Shown: positions 26,599 through 36,586 of the stretch, one piece after another
Position numbering within the stretch: the stretch's first letter is position 1
Layout of the letters: every line of letters begins with the position of its first letter
Source of the DNA: Nitrospira lenta
GTDB taxonomy: Bacteria > Nitrospirota > Nitrospiria > Nitrospirales > Nitrospiraceae
Length of the DNA stretch: 64,000 nt
Direction of reading: 5' to 3'
NCBI RefSeq assembly: GCF_900403705.1
Contig: NZ_OUNR01000016.1
Location: forward strand, 310,001-374,000
The notes under the pieces: model-generated
Databases searched by the model: none
Told to the model about the DNA's origin: nothing
What the model saw: the letters and a program-made list of their open reading frames with translations, nothing else
Translations under genes and position numbers: made by a program

Positions 26599-27914
26599 AA
26601 CAAGATCTCCTGCCCCACCGCACTTTCGAGTTGAATCACGTGGCGTTGATAGCTGAACAGAGCCTCGAAATAGTTCTGTTGGATGGTTCGGGATGTCCGC
26701 GCCGCATCGAGCAAATCCAGAATCGTCGCCCCGCCCCGCTCGTAGGCCCGCTCGACGATCGTAAAGGTCGACCGAGCATCGTCCAGAACCCCGCCAAGAA
26801 ACGCTTCGACCAACCGGCGGCTTTGGAGGAGATTCCGATAGGCGACATCCACCTCGTTTTCGACCTGGTTGAGCGTCTTGCTCAGATCGGCCTCGGCAGA
26901 CTGCACCGCCACCTCTGCTTGCACGATACCGCCCTGATTTCGATTGAACAACGGCAGCGGCAGGCCTAGATTGAGCGCCAGCTGGCCTTGATTATCGGGG
27001 CCCTTCGAGCCCTGCACCGCATAGCCTCCACCAACCGTCACATCCGGAATCCGATAGGCTCGGGCCAATTTCAATTCGGCTTCGCGTTGCGACATGGTGA
27101 ACCGCTTGGATCGCACATCGGGCCGCGCATCGAGCGCCATGGTCCGCAGCCGGTTAATGTCGGGATCGATCCGCTTATAGTCAAACTCCGAGGTCAATTC
27201 GAGCCCCGTCGCCGGCGACACCCGGAGCAGTTGCCGAAGATCCCCGCGTGCGGTGTCGCCTTCCTGAATGGACTGGATGACCTGGGACTGAAAGTCAATG
27301 AACTGCAGCCGGATCCGGATCAGATCGACTTCCGCGATATAGCCTTTTTTGAAGCGGATGGTATTCACATCGAGGATGCGTGAAAAACGATCTCGATTCT
27401 CTTCGGCCAGGGCCAGCCGTCGCTGGGCCAATTGCGTGCGGTTATACGCATCTTTTACAGTAAAGGTGAGCTGCCGGACCGCATCTTCGAAGGCGGCTTC
27501 CACAGACTGGGTGCCGAACCCAGCGCTTTCGATGCGGTATCCGCGCTTGCCGGCCAGTTCGAACAATTGCTGCACTTGGCCGAAGAGCTGACCGCTGTTC
27601 CCAATGTTCCGGCCCTGGGTATAGGCGCTGAGCGTGCCGATAGACACGGTGGGATTGGGAAATAACTTCGCGGTGATCTGCTGTCCTTTTGCCGACTCGA
27701 TCCCGAACTTGGCCATGAGCAGATCGAGATTCTGACGCAGAAACAGCGCCACGGCATCATCAAGACTGATCCGCAAGGTCGTCGCAGCAGGAGCAGCTGT
27801 CGCCGCCGCTTTCTCCGAGAGATCAGTCGCAGCCGACGCCGGGAGAGACAATCCCATCGCCAACAGGCTGCAACACGCAATCAAGCCGACGCACCGACAA
27901 CGTTGCGCCTTCAT
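26595..27914 (-). CDS. TolC-family outer-membrane channel (CusC/CzcC-like)
   Basis: A 439-residue outer-membrane efflux protein with a signal peptide (LLAMGLSLPASAAT) and the two OEP repeats of long helices (SLDDAVALFLRQNLDLLMAK; ARAYRIPDVTVGGGYAVQ). First gene of the efflux operon. The proposed start is ATG 27914 (MKAQRC); upstream Mets at 27935 and 27965 are possible and no start has a strong ribosome-binding site. A sigma-70 promoter lies upstream at 28014-28043. Confidence 0.88.
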   Translation of the reverse strand: MKAQRCRCVGLIACCSLLAMGLSLPASAATDLSEKAAATAAPAATTLRISLDDAVALFLRQNLDLLMAKFGIESAKGQQITAKLFPNPTVSIGTLSAYTQGRNIGNSGQLFGQVQQLFELAGKRGYRIESAGFGTQSVEAAFEDAVRQLTFTVKDAYNRTQLAQRRLALAEENRDRFSRILDVNTIRFKKGYIAEVDLIRIRLQFIDFQSQVIQSIQEGDTARGDLRQLLRVSPATGLELTSEFDYKRIDPDINRLRTMALDARPDVRSKRFTMSQREAELKLARAYRIPDVTVGGGYAVQGSKGPDNQGQLALNLGLPLPLFNRNQGGIVQAEVAVQSAEADLSKTLNQVENEVDVAYRNLLQSRRLVEAFLGGVLDDARSTFTIVERAYERGGATILDLLDAARTSRTIQQNYFEALFSYQRHVIQLESAVGQEILL

Positions 27915-28013
27915 GGCACGGGCATCATATTGCATCGATCTATACCTGCCCACGTTCCCACACATGTCCGGTGAGTTGCAGCGAGAGGATGAATTCGGAA
28001 GAAAGACAACTAC

Positions 28014-28043
28014 ATTATATACTTATTTTTTCAGCACTTGCAA
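28014..28043 (-). promoter_or_regulatory. Probable sigma-70 promoter of the efflux operon
   Basis: On the minus strand, TTGCAA (28038-28043) and a perfect TATAAT (28014-28019) are 18 bases apart, about 100 bases ahead of the TolC-family start. No clear metal-regulator palindrome overlaps it. Confidence 0.6.
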
Positions 28044-28061
28044 AGCGATCTTGCTATCCAG

Positions 28062-29150
28062 CTACTGTATTTTCAGTTCCGTCCACGCTCGATCGTAGAT
28101 CCTCATCGCTTTTCCCACATCCCCCATCCACTCCATTCGCGAAATCAGCTCGGCCGGAGGATACACGGCGGGATTGTCAAGAATGTCCTTGTTGATCCAT
28201 GCCCGGGCCTCACGATTGGATGCGGCAAACAGCAGTCGCTCGGAGGTGCGTGCTGCTACCCGCGCATCGATGAGAAAATTGATGAACTGCATGGCCAGCG
28301 CCTTATTCGGCGATGAACGAAGCACCACGAGGCAATCGGCCCAAATCGTTCCCCCCTCCTTGGGAACCACATAGCGAATCGACGGGCGATCGCGCATCGC
28401 TCGCGCAACCGGCCCTCCCCACCCCTGCGCCAACACCACGTCACCAGAGGCTAACAGCTGATCGTAATGGTCACTCGCGTAGGTTTTCACCAGCGGTTTC
28501 TGGGCGATCAGCTTTTGCTTGGCCGCTTCGATCATCGTGGGATCGGTCGTATTCATCGATTGCCCCATCGAACGCAGGACTGCGCCAAAGACCTCCCGCT
28601 GATCATTCAACATGCTGATTCTGCCGCGATAGCGGTTCTCCCACAGAATGTCCCAACTGTCCGGGGTCGGCGTCACTACTGCCGAATCGTAGCCGATTCC
28701 CACCGTACCCCAGAGATACGGCACGGCATACCGATGCGTCGGGTCGAATGCAGGATGCTGGAGATGAGGCTCAAGCGCCTTCAGATTCGGCAATGCGGCA
28801 GGATCCAACTCGGCCAGCATCCCTTGTGCGGCCATGATCGATACCATGAAATCAGAGGGCACCGTGACGTCGTATCCGGAAGCCCCGCCTTGCAGCTTGG
28901 CCAGTAACTCTTCATTGCTGCTGAACGTATCGACGACGACACGTGCGCCGTGTGCCTGTTCAAACTCATGGATCAATTCAGGGCTGACATAGTCCGACCA
29001 GGTAAAATAGTGGAGTGTCGCCATGGCACCGGTGCCGCCCGGCTGATGGCTCTCTCGCCCCCGGTCGCACCCGCTCCATACAAGAAGGGAGAGCGTGACG
29101 AACCCCAGAAATCTGACGAGACCTCGTGCAATACGCATGAGCCGCCTCAC
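28062..29150 (-). CDS. potD: Polyamine ABC transporter substrate-binding protein (PotD-like)
   Basis: A 362-residue extracytoplasmic binding protein of the spermidine/putrescine group. It is a lipoprotein (lipobox LVWSGC, Cys28). The start of the mature part, LHYFTWSDYVSPELIHEFEQ, is characteristic of PotD/PotF. Last gene of a potABCD operon, overlapping potC by ATGA. Exact ligand (spermidine, putrescine or similar) is not certain. Confidence 0.88.
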   Translation of the reverse strand: MRRLMRIARGLVRFLGFVTLSLLVWSGCDRGRESHQPGGTGAMATLHYFTWSDYVSPELIHEFEQAHGARVVVDTFSSNEELLAKLQGGASGYDVTVPSDFMVSIMAAQGMLAELDPAALPNLKALEPHLQHPAFDPTHRYAVPYLWGTVGIGYDSAVVTPTPDSWDILWENRYRGRISMLNDQREVFGAVLRSMGQSMNTTDPTMIEAAKQKLIAQKPLVKTYASDHYDQLLASGDVVLAQGWGGPVARAMRDRPSIRYVVPKEGGTIWADCLVVLRSSPNKALAMQFINFLIDARVAARTSERLLFAASNREARAWINKDILDNPAVYPPAELISRMEWMGDVGKAMRIYDRAWTELKIQ

Positions 29151-29914
29151 CGCCGCTGATACAGAAGAGACAACCCGACCAGTCCCATGGAAGCCAGGAC
29201 CAGTACGGAAGACAGGGCATTGATCTCCGGGGAAAGGCCGGACTTGATCATGGAATACACCTTGAGCGGCAAGGTGGTGGCGCCGGGACCGGCGACGAAG
29301 AATGTCACGATGAAGTCATCGAGCGAAATCGTGAAGGCCAGAAGCGCGGCCCCCAGCACCGCCGGACGAACCAGCGGCCAGGTCACTCGGTAAAACGTCT
29401 GCCACGCCGACGCCCCGAGATCGCTCGCCGCCTCCTCCAATCGCGGATCCAGCTTCTGTAGCCTGGCTCGCACCATCACAATGACAACCGGCAAGTTGAA
29501 CGCGGCATGCCCGACGACGACCGTGACCAGACTCAGCGGCCATTGAATCATGACGAAGAACAGCAACAGCGCCACACCCATCATCACTTCAGGCAATACC
29601 AGCGGCAGCAAGAAGATCATATCCAACGTCTGCCTGCCACGCCCTCTCAGACGCTCCAGTCCCATCGCGGCCGGTACACCAAGCAGCACAACAAGACTCG
29701 TAGACAGCGCCGCCACCCACAGTGAATTCGCCGCGGCGGCCAACAACGCCTCGTCATGCCATAGCACCTCGTACCAGTGCCAGGAAAAGCCCTGCCACGT
29801 TGCCGACAGGCGTGACGCATTGAAGGAAAACACCACCAGCACGATGATCGGCAGATACAGGAATGCCATGCCGAGCCCGCTGATGCCCCGCAGCCAGATG
29901 CCCTGTCCTCTCAT
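29147..29914 (-). CDS. potC: Polyamine ABC transporter permease PotC
   Basis: A 255-residue inner-membrane permease with six hydrophobic segments and the cytoplasmic EAA loop (LEEAASDLGASAWQTFYRVTWP). ATG at 29914 follows AGGCGGG by two bases and overlaps the potB stop (ATGA), so it is preferred to the longer ORF. Pairs with PotB to form the channel driven by PotA. Confidence 0.9.
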   Translation of the reverse strand: MRGQGIWLRGISGLGMAFLYLPIIVLVVFSFNASRLSATWQGFSWHWYEVLWHDEALLAAAANSLWVAALSTSLVVLLGVPAAMGLERLRGRGRQTLDMIFLLPLVLPEVMMGVALLLFFVMIQWPLSLVTVVVGHAAFNLPVVIVMVRARLQKLDPRLEEAASDLGASAWQTFYRVTWPLVRPAVLGAALLAFTISLDDFIVTFFVAGPGATTLPLKVYSMIKSGLSPEINALSSVLVLASMGLVGLSLLYQRR

Positions 29915-30804
29915 AGCCCGCCTCGCTCGCGGGTCTGCGGCGATTGTGCGCGGAAGTACCACAGCAGGCTGCTCATCACGATGATCATGAGCACGATGGA
30001 CAACGCTGAGCCCAGCGGCCAGTCTCGCGCGACCAGATACTCATGCTGAATCAGATTCCCAATCATCATGCTGCGCGCGCCGCCGAGCAGATCCGGAGTC
30101 AGATACGCGCCCAGCGAGGGGATAAACACCAGCACGCAGCCGGCAATGATGCCGGGCTTCGTCAACGGGATCAGCACTCGACGGAACAGCGACCACCGAT
30201 CCGCATAGAGATCCCAAGCCGCTTCGATCAAGGCCGGGTCAATCCGTTCAATGGCCGCATAGAGCGGCAAGACCATGAATGGCAGATACCCGTAAACTAG
30301 CCCCAGTAGTACCGCCTGATTGGAATAGAGCAGGTCGAGCGGAGCCGAGATCAGATGCCATTGCAAGAGCACGGTATTCAGCAATCCTTCGGTCCGCAGA
30401 ATAAACATCCAGGCATAGGTCCGCACCAGAAAGTTCGTCCAGAACGGAATCATGATGAAGATCAGCCACAAGGCCTGCCGCCGCGGGGGCAGCCGGGCAA
30501 TGTAGTAGGCCAAGGGAAATCCCAACGCGAGACAGATTCCCGTGGTCATCCCGGCCAGCAACAGCGATTGTCCGAAGATCCGCCCGTAGAGAGGATGCAG
30601 CAGGTCACGATAGTTGTCCGGACTGAACTCCCACAGGATTCCCCCGTAGGTGCCGCGCGTGGCTAAACTCACTGCCAGAACGACGACCAGCGGGAACAGG
30701 CAGAAGACGGCGGTCCACAGCAAACCGGGACCGAGCAATCGCCACCCCCGAAAGCGGGAACACAGACCGGTCGCAGTCTCTTGTGAAGATGACCAGAAAT
30801 TCAT
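29911..30804 (-). CDS. potB: Polyamine ABC transporter permease PotB
   Basis: A 297-residue permease with about six membrane segments and an EAA loop (IEAAWDLYADRWSLFRRVLI). The ATG at 30804 (MNFWSSSQ) overlaps the potA stop as ATGA; the longer ORF reads through potA in the wrong frame. Functions with PotC, PotA and PotD in uptake. Confidence 0.9.
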   Translation of the reverse strand: MNFWSSSQETATGLCSRFRGWRLLGPGLLWTAVFCLFPLVVVLAVSLATRGTYGGILWEFSPDNYRDLLHPLYGRIFGQSLLLAGMTTGICLALGFPLAYYIARLPPRRQALWLIFIMIPFWTNFLVRTYAWMFILRTEGLLNTVLLQWHLISAPLDLLYSNQAVLLGLVYGYLPFMVLPLYAAIERIDPALIEAAWDLYADRWSLFRRVLIPLTKPGIIAGCVLVFIPSLGAYLTPDLLGGARSMMIGNLIQHEYLVARDWPLGSALSIVLMIIVMSSLLWYFRAQSPQTRERGGL

Positions 30805-31901
30805 GTCAGAGGAATCACCACGCCATCGACTGAATGCCACAGCAACGAGACGGGCGCTCCGACCGCAACCGGACGACTCCCGGATGCGGCATTGGAGGCA
30901 TGAATGGTCCAGCGCACCGACGGGCCAACCCGCACAGTCCCCTGCCATTCGCTGCCGATATAGCGCATCGCCTCGACCACGCCATGCAAACAATTCGACC
31001 CGGCATCCGCAACATGGCCCGGCATGATGCGAATGCGCTCAGGCCTGACCGTCACTACAACCTGCGTGCCGGACTGAAGATCGGCATGCACCGATAGGCG
31101 AATGTCACGCGATGGGGACACGCCACTAAGCTTGAGGATCCCCTCACCGGCTTGAACATCAGCCAACGTTCCAGACACCTCATTACTGACTCCGACAAAT
31201 CGCGCTACAAATAGATTCTCCGGACGCTCATACAGGTCCTCCGGACGCCCGACCTGCATCACCCGCCCCTGCTGCATGACCGCCAGCCGGTCGGACAACG
31301 CCAAGGCCTCTTCCTGATGATGCGTCACACAGACAAACGTCAGCCCCACTTGCGCCTGAATGGTTTTGAGCTCGGTGTGCATTTGTTGTCGAAGCTGCTG
31401 GTCCAGCGCGGCCAGCGGCTCATCCAGCAAGACAACAGCGGGCCGGTTGACCAACGCCCGGGCCAGTGCCACTCGTTGCTGCTCACCGCCAGACAGATGA
31501 GCCGGCAAACGGTCCCGCTTATCGTTCAACCGGACCAAATCGAGCGTAGCCCGAACCCGCTCGGCAATTTCACCGCGCGGGACGCGTTGCATTTCGAGGC
31601 CGAAGGCGACGTTTTCTGCGACCGTCATATGAGGGAAAAGCGCGTAGGATTGAAAGACCAGATTCACCGGCCGCCGATTCGGCGGAACTCCCGCCATCGA
31701 CCGGCCGTCGATCAGAATGTCACCGGCATCGGGCATTTCAAACCCTGCCAGCATTCTGAGGAGTGAGGTCTTCCCCGCCCCGCTGGGGCCGAGAAGCGAA
31801 AAGAATTCTCCGCGATGGATCTGCAGAGACACATGATCGACGGCAAGCGTCGCGCCGTGACGCTTGACCAGGGCTCGAATATCGATGCTCAGGTCAGCCA
31901 C
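30801..31901 (-). CDS. potA: Polyamine ABC transporter ATPase PotA
   Basis: A 366-residue ATPase, first gene of the potABCD operon. Walker A is GPSGAGKT (38-45), signature LSGGEQQR, Walker B VVLLDEPLAALD. A C-terminal TOBE domain follows (QVVVTVRPERIRIMPG), as usual for polyamine and similar importers. Four genes joined by ATGA overlaps. Confidence 0.92.
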   Translation of the reverse strand: MADLSIDIRALVKRHGATLAVDHVSLQIHRGEFFSLLGPSGAGKTSLLRMLAGFEMPDAGDILIDGRSMAGVPPNRRPVNLVFQSYALFPHMTVAENVAFGLEMQRVPRGEIAERVRATLDLVRLNDKRDRLPAHLSGGEQQRVALARALVNRPAVVLLDEPLAALDQQLRQQMHTELKTIQAQVGLTFVCVTHHQEEALALSDRLAVMQQGRVMQVGRPEDLYERPENLFVARFVGVSNEVSGTLADVQAGEGILKLSGVSPSRDIRLSVHADLQSGTQVVVTVRPERIRIMPGHVADAGSNCLHGVVEAMRYIGSEWQGTVRVGPSVRWTIHASNAASGSRPVAVGAPVSLLWHSVDGVVIPLT

Positions 31902-31966
31902 GGCTCCGAAATCCTATGTCGGGGAACAACGCTGGGGAACACGGAGGCGAGGAAGGCACCGCACGC

Positions 31967-32257
31967 TCAACTATCCAGTCCGGCCTTGGCGCTCCCGTCA
32001 CGAAGATGCTTCCGAACACGCACTTTTTCGTGATGCTTCCGCAACAGCTGCTGCCGGATGACATTCCGGTCTTCCGCGACGATCCGCACCAAGCGGTCCA
32101 CATCTTCGGCATGGTCTCGCACCAGCTCGGTGAGTTTTTGCAGCTGGGCTTCCAACCGCTCCACACGCCAGGACACGCTTTCGGTCTCCACAACCCGCTT
32201 GCTCACGGCCTTACCGTTCTTGCGGGGAAGCGCGGCCACAATCAGATCACGTTTCAT
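31967..32257 (-). CDS. Small coiled-coil protein
   Basis: A 96-residue basic protein. Residues about 28-75 (WRVERLEAQLQKLTELVRDH...) form a likely coiled coil, followed by a basic tail (HHEKVRVRKHLRDG). AAGGAG lies six bases before the ATG, so the start is good. It lies 65 bases upstream of potA but may be independent. Function unknown. Confidence 0.6.
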   Translation of the reverse strand: MKRDLIVAALPRKNGKAVSKRVVETESVSWRVERLEAQLQKLTELVRDHAEDVDRLVRIVAEDRNVIRQQLLRKHHEKVRVRKHLRDGSAKAGLDS

Positions 32258-32378
32258 ACGGGACTCCTTTTCTCATCACACCGCTCGCATATCGGAGCTA
32301 GTATTGTCTCTGCAGTTCCCGAAGTCAATCATTCCTCTTTCTTTCCATTTCAACACCGTCCTGCTACAATTCGCCGCG

Positions 32379-33617
32379 ATGAACAATATTTTCACGATGA
32401 TTCTGGCCGGCGGCAAAGGCGAGCGACTCTCCCCGCTCACGGAACAACGCGCCAAGCCGGCAGTCCCCTTCGGCGGGAAATACCGGATCATCGACTTCGC
32501 ACTGAGCAACTGCCTGAACTCCGGCCTGCGCAAGATCGCCGTGTTGATTCAATACAAATCGCACTCGCTGGATAAACACATCCGCAGCGGATGGAATATT
32601 CTGAACGCGGAACTCGGCGAATACATCGCATCGGTCCCGCCTCAGCAACGCATCAGCGAAGAGTGGTACCGGGGCACCGCCGATGCCGTCTACCAGAACA
32701 TGTTCCTCCTCGACACCGAGCAGGCCGACTACCTGCTGATTCTGGCCGGCGACCACATCTACAAGATGAACTATGCCGAGATGTTCCACTGGCTGCTGGC
32801 CAAAGGCGCGGACGCCGTCGTCGGGGCGCTCGATATTCCCATTGAGGACGCCACACGGTTCGGCGTCATCAGCGTGGATGAAGATCTGCGCATCAATCGC
32901 TTCGATGAAAAGCCCAAGCACCCCACGCCGATTCCCGGAGATCCGACACACGCCTTTGCCTCCATGGGCATTTACTTGTTTAAGACCTCGGCCATCAAAA
33001 AATATCTGATCGCGGACGCGCAAGAAGGTACGGCCCACGACTTCGGCAAGAACATTATCCCGCGCATGATTCAGGAAGGCCGAGTCTATGCCTTCAAGTT
33101 TCAGGACGAGAACAAGAAGGCCGTGAAATACTGGCGGGACATTGGAACGCTCGACGCCTACTGGGAAGCCAATATGGATCTGGTTGCCGTCGATCCCCTG
33201 TTCAATCTGTACGATCCCAACTGGCCGATCCGCACATATCAAGGGCAATTTCCTCCGGCGAAATTTGTGTTCGCGCAGGATTATCAGGGCGGCCGCATGG
33301 GTGTGGCGCTGGACTCCGTTGTCTGCGGAGGCTGTATCGTCTCCGGCGGGCGCATCCAGAATTCCGTGCTCTCTCCGAACGTGCGGGTCCTGGACCACGC
33401 CGAGGTGCGCGAATCGATCGTGATGGAAAATGTCGTCATCGGTGAACATAGCCGCATCCGCCGGGCCATCATCGACAAAGACGTGATCATCCCAGCCCAT
33501 ACGGAAATCGGATACGATCGGGAGGCCGATGCCCGCCGATTCACGGTCACGGAATCAGGCCTGGTCGTCATCTCAAAGGGAATGAAGCTGAATGCCTCCC
33601 TCGATCCATCCGGTTGA
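32379..33617 (+). CDS. glgC: Glucose-1-phosphate adenylyltransferase
   Basis: A 412-residue enzyme making ADP-glucose for glycogen synthesis. Motifs: [20 protein letters not shown] (nucleotide loop), [23 protein letters not shown] and [15 protein letters not shown], plus the C-terminal left-handed beta helix ([20 protein letters not shown]). ATG at 32379 is chosen; the track ORF extends upstream without support. It overlaps the next gene by 26 bases. glgB lies 9 kb downstream. Confidence 0.95.
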   Translation: MNNIFTMILAGGKGERLSPLTEQRAKPAVPFGGKYRIIDFALSNCLNSGLRKIAVLIQYKSHSLDKHIRSGWNILNAELGEYIASVPPQQRISEEWYRGTADAVYQNMFLLDTEQADYLLILAGDHIYKMNYAEMFHWLLAKGADAVVGALDIPIEDATRFGVISVDEDLRINRFDEKPKHPTPIPGDPTHAFASMGIYLFKTSAIKKYLIADAQEGTAHDFGKNIIPRMIQEGRVYAFKFQDENKKAVKYWRDIGTLDAYWEANMDLVAVDPLFNLYDPNWPIRTYQGQFPPAKFVFAQDYQGGRMGVALDSVVCGGCIVSGGRIQNSVLSPNVRVLDHAEVRESIVMENVVIGEHSRIRRAIIDKDVIIPAHTEIGYDREADARRFTVTESGLVVISKGMKLNASLDPSG

Positions 33618-35451
33618 TCTAATCGCCGCGCTTCGCGAGAAATCGCTCACGCCTGCGATTGTCTTTCTCACCTCACGCCGTGCCTGCGATGAAGCCATGG
33701 AGGCGTTCGACCACGCCCACACGGTACTCCCGCCGGTGCGCCAGGCAGCCATCGCCGCCGCGCTCGAACGGGTCATCGCCCAATATCCCAGCATCGCGGA
33801 ACATCCCTTGATTCCGACCGTCCAACGGATCGGCGTCGCGGCGCATCACGCCGGCCATCTCCCCTCCTGGAAAATCGCGATCGAAGAGTTGATGCGGCAG
33901 GGCTGCCTCGACGCAGTCTTTGCAACCACAACGTTGGCCGCCGGCGTCGACTTTCCGGCGCGCACCGTCGTCATCACGCAATCCAGCATCCGGAAGGCCC
34001 GTGACTTCATGGATCTGACCATCGGGGAAGTGCAGCAGATCGCCGGGCGGGCCGGCCGCCGGGGAAAAGATTACGTCGGCTTCGCCGTCGTGACCCCGTC
34101 TCCCTACATCGACCTGGAGGTGCTGACGAAGGGATTCACCGGAAATCCGGAAGCCATCGACAGCCAATTTACTATCAGTTATCCGATGGTCCTCAATCTC
34201 CTGAAAGCACATCCGCACGAGCAGATTCAGGCGATTCTGGCCAAGAGCTTTGCCCAGTTCCAACTCAACCAGCGCGCGAACCTGCTCGAAGGAAAGCTCG
34301 ACACCCTGCACACGCAAATGGAGCCCTTCGGTCCGCGTGTCTGCACGGATTGGATTACCCAGTGGCATACGTTCGACCAAGCTCGCCGGCAAAAGCCCCA
34401 TCGACACCAGATTGCCCGCCACGAATCTCCGGAAGTCACGGCGCGATTTCACTTTATGACGCCGGGCCGGGTCGTCGGGCTGAATAAAGGGCGCGGCATC
34501 GTCTTGCGCCAATACCGGAGCAAGGGACAAAAGAGCCCGATGGTCACCGTGTTGCGAAGCGGTGGAGCCGTCACCGAATCTCCTGCCGGCATCGTCACCG
34601 ATGTGTTCGATCGCCTCTTCGAATGCCAGGAGCAACCAGGCTATCCCTGGTGCACCCCCGAATCGTTCGATGAACTGCTCTATCAGCTGACGGAGTTGCC
34701 GACCAGACTGCCCCTGCTGCCGATTCTCGTCTCGAAAGAGTCCGAACTGATCCCCGACGCCATCGTGCAGAGCTTGGGAGACTTTCCCTGTCCGACCTGT
34801 TCCTCCCGCCCGGCCTGCCAAAAAGATTACCTTGTGGCCTCCCGTCTGCGGCAGGAACAACAGCGTCACATCAAATCGATCCAGGCGCTGCGCGCCAGTT
34901 TATGGCATCGGTTTCAGGAACGGATCGACGTGCTCCAGAAATTCGGCTACCTGAGCCCCACTTCCCATTTGACCGACGACGGCGAATGGGCGCGGCTCAT
35001 CCGCATCGATCACTCCCTGCTCATCACCGAATTGATCCGGGCCGAAGCCTTTGCGGGCGCCGACCCGGCCGTGCTCACCGGCGTAATGGCCAGCATCGCC
35101 CACGACGACGACCGGCCCGGGGCCTTCCCGCGGGTCAGCACCGGACTCAGCTCGTTGCTTGGGCAAGTGCGGAAATTGGCGGAAAGCCTCTCTCCCTATG
35201 AAGATCCCCCGTTGTTACGCGCGGATATTGCCGCCGTCGCCGAGCGCTGGGTATCCGACCCGAGTCTGACGTGGATCGGTCTCTGCCGCTCAACTACTAT
35301 GGCGGAGGGTGACATCTATCGCCTGCTTGCTCGGACACTCGAATTCCTCTCGCAGTTGCACACCCTGCGCGCGACCCATCCCGGCCTGGCAGACTCGGCC
35401 TCCCGGGCTATCGCACTGATTCGCCGTGGTGTGCTGGAAGAGCTGCCGTGA
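33592..35451 (+). CDS. Ski2-like helicase, C-terminal half (split gene)
   Basis: A 619-residue protein that contains only the second half of a Ski2/Mtr4-type helicase: motif IV (IVFLTSRRACDEAM, 23-36), motif V (FATTTLAAGVDFPAR, 110-124), motif VI (QQIAGRAGRRG, 148-158) and a DSHCT-like C-terminal region (W..L....TMAEGDIYRLL). It has no Walker A or DExH box. A Cys cluster (CPTCSSRPAC) lies near residue 402. The missing N-terminal half is encoded just downstream, so both are needed to build one enzyme. The ATG lies inside glgC. Confidence 0.85.
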   Translation: MPPSIHPVDLIAALREKSLTPAIVFLTSRRACDEAMEAFDHAHTVLPPVRQAAIAAALERVIAQYPSIAEHPLIPTVQRIGVAAHHAGHLPSWKIAIEELMRQGCLDAVFATTTLAAGVDFPARTVVITQSSIRKARDFMDLTIGEVQQIAGRAGRRGKDYVGFAVVTPSPYIDLEVLTKGFTGNPEAIDSQFTISYPMVLNLLKAHPHEQIQAILAKSFAQFQLNQRANLLEGKLDTLHTQMEPFGPRVCTDWITQWHTFDQARRQKPHRHQIARHESPEVTARFHFMTPGRVVGLNKGRGIVLRQYRSKGQKSPMVTVLRSGGAVTESPAGIVTDVFDRLFECQEQPGYPWCTPESFDELLYQLTELPTRLPLLPILVSKESELIPDAIVQSLGDFPCPTCSSRPACQKDYLVASRLRQEQQRHIKSIQALRASLWHRFQERIDVLQKFGYLSPTSHLTDDGEWARLIRIDHSLLITELIRAEAFAGADPAVLTGVMASIAHDDDRPGAFPRVSTGLSSLLGQVRKLAESLSPYEDPPLLRADIAAVAERWVSDPSLTWIGLCRSTTMAEGDIYRLLARTLEFLSQLHTLRATHPGLADSASRAIALIRRGVLEELP

Positions 35452-35491
35452 ACAAAAACTCAGCATCCAGTTCTCAGCCGACGGAGTGCGC

Positions 35492-36559
35492 ATGACCACT
35501 GACGAACTCACACAACTCCTAGTTCAGCAACCGATTGCGGTCCTCCATAAATTATCGCGCGGCCGCGTGCACCGGCACTTTCGGGCAGGCAAGCGCCGCC
35601 TGATCGAACTGCTGCTGCAACACTCCTCCCAAAACCTCGCCGGCCTCGAATCCGATTTACAAGCTCTGATTAGTGAACGGGATGCGCAGCCGCAACTCGC
35701 ACCGACGCCTGCCAGACAGACGCCGCCGCGGCACACCGCTCCTCCTCCAAACAGAAGGCCGCATCGGGCACATGAACCGGAATCCACCGACCCTGGAGTC
35801 TCCCTTGCAGCCTGGCTGGAAGGGCTCGGCGTGCCGAGTCCACAGCCCTTTGTTCCGGATCCCTGGCAGGAAGAGGCCTTGGCAGGACTGGCGGAAACAG
35901 ATGTGGTCGTGAGCGTGCCGACCGGCAGTGGAAAAACCTACGTCGCCGTGGAAGCCGCGCGACGCGCGATGGATGAGAATCGGACGATCATCTACACCTC
36001 CCCGCTGAAGGCGCTCTCGAATACCAAGTTCACCGAATTCTCCAAGATCTTCGGGAGCGACCGCGTCGGGATTCTGACGGGAGACCGGCAGGATAACAGT
36101 CAGGCGCCTATTCTCATCATGACCACGGAAATTCTCCGCAATCTACTCTACGACGCCGCCAGCGGTGAAATCGATGTGCGCTTGGATACGCTTGGGCTGG
36201 TGATTTTAGACGAATCGCAATATCTGGCAGATCCGGAACGGGGCGTCGTGTGGGAAGAAACCATCATTTTCTGTCCCTCACAGGCGAAGCTGCTGTTGCT
36301 CTCCGCCTCCATCGGCAATCCCCAAGACATCGCCGACTGGCTCACGTCTATCCGGCCCTCTCCCTGCCGCCTCGTGCGCCACAGCAAGCGCACCGTTCCG
36401 CTGCGAGCAGGCTTTCTCCACCCTAACGGCAAGCTCACCCCGCTCTTCCGCACCGCCGGCATTCCCTACGGCCATCCGGGACAGCTCCACCCGGAAGCCA
36501 AACGGCTGTTCCTCCAATATGAAGAGGACACGCTGCCGTCCGGACGACCGCGCCGTTGA
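35492..36559 (+). CDS. Ski2-like helicase, N-terminal half (split gene)
   Basis: A 355-residue protein with only RecA domain 1: Walker A VPTGSGKT (142-149), motif Ia YTSPLKALSNTKF, Ib IMTTEILRNLL, motif II DESQ (240-243, where DExH is usual) and motif III SASIG (271-275). It ends shortly after motif III, where the first half of a Ski2 helicase would join the second. The first 130 residues are a basic, Pro-rich extension. Encoded 40 bases after the C-terminal half, so gene order is the reverse of domain order. GGAG precedes the ATG by five bases. Confidence 0.85.
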   Translation: MTTDELTQLLVQQPIAVLHKLSRGRVHRHFRAGKRRLIELLLQHSSQNLAGLESDLQALISERDAQPQLAPTPARQTPPRHTAPPPNRRPHRAHEPESTDPGVSLAAWLEGLGVPSPQPFVPDPWQEEALAGLAETDVVVSVPTGSGKTYVAVEAARRAMDENRTIIYTSPLKALSNTKFTEFSKIFGSDRVGILTGDRQDNSQAPILIMTTEILRNLLYDAASGEIDVRLDTLGLVILDESQYLADPERGVVWEETIIFCPSQAKLLLLSASIGNPQDIADWLTSIRPSPCRLVRHSKRTVPLRAGFLHPNGKLTPLFRTAGIPYGHPGQLHPEAKRLFLQYEEDTLPSGRPRR

Positions 36560-36586
36560 CGATAGTTCTTTCTGTTGTGGATACGA

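Noticed and set aside
32364..33500. 378-residue minus-strand ORF
   Set aside because: Antisense to glgC.
33673..34869. 398-residue minus-strand ORF
   Set aside because: Antisense to the helicase C-terminal half, which has recognisable motifs.
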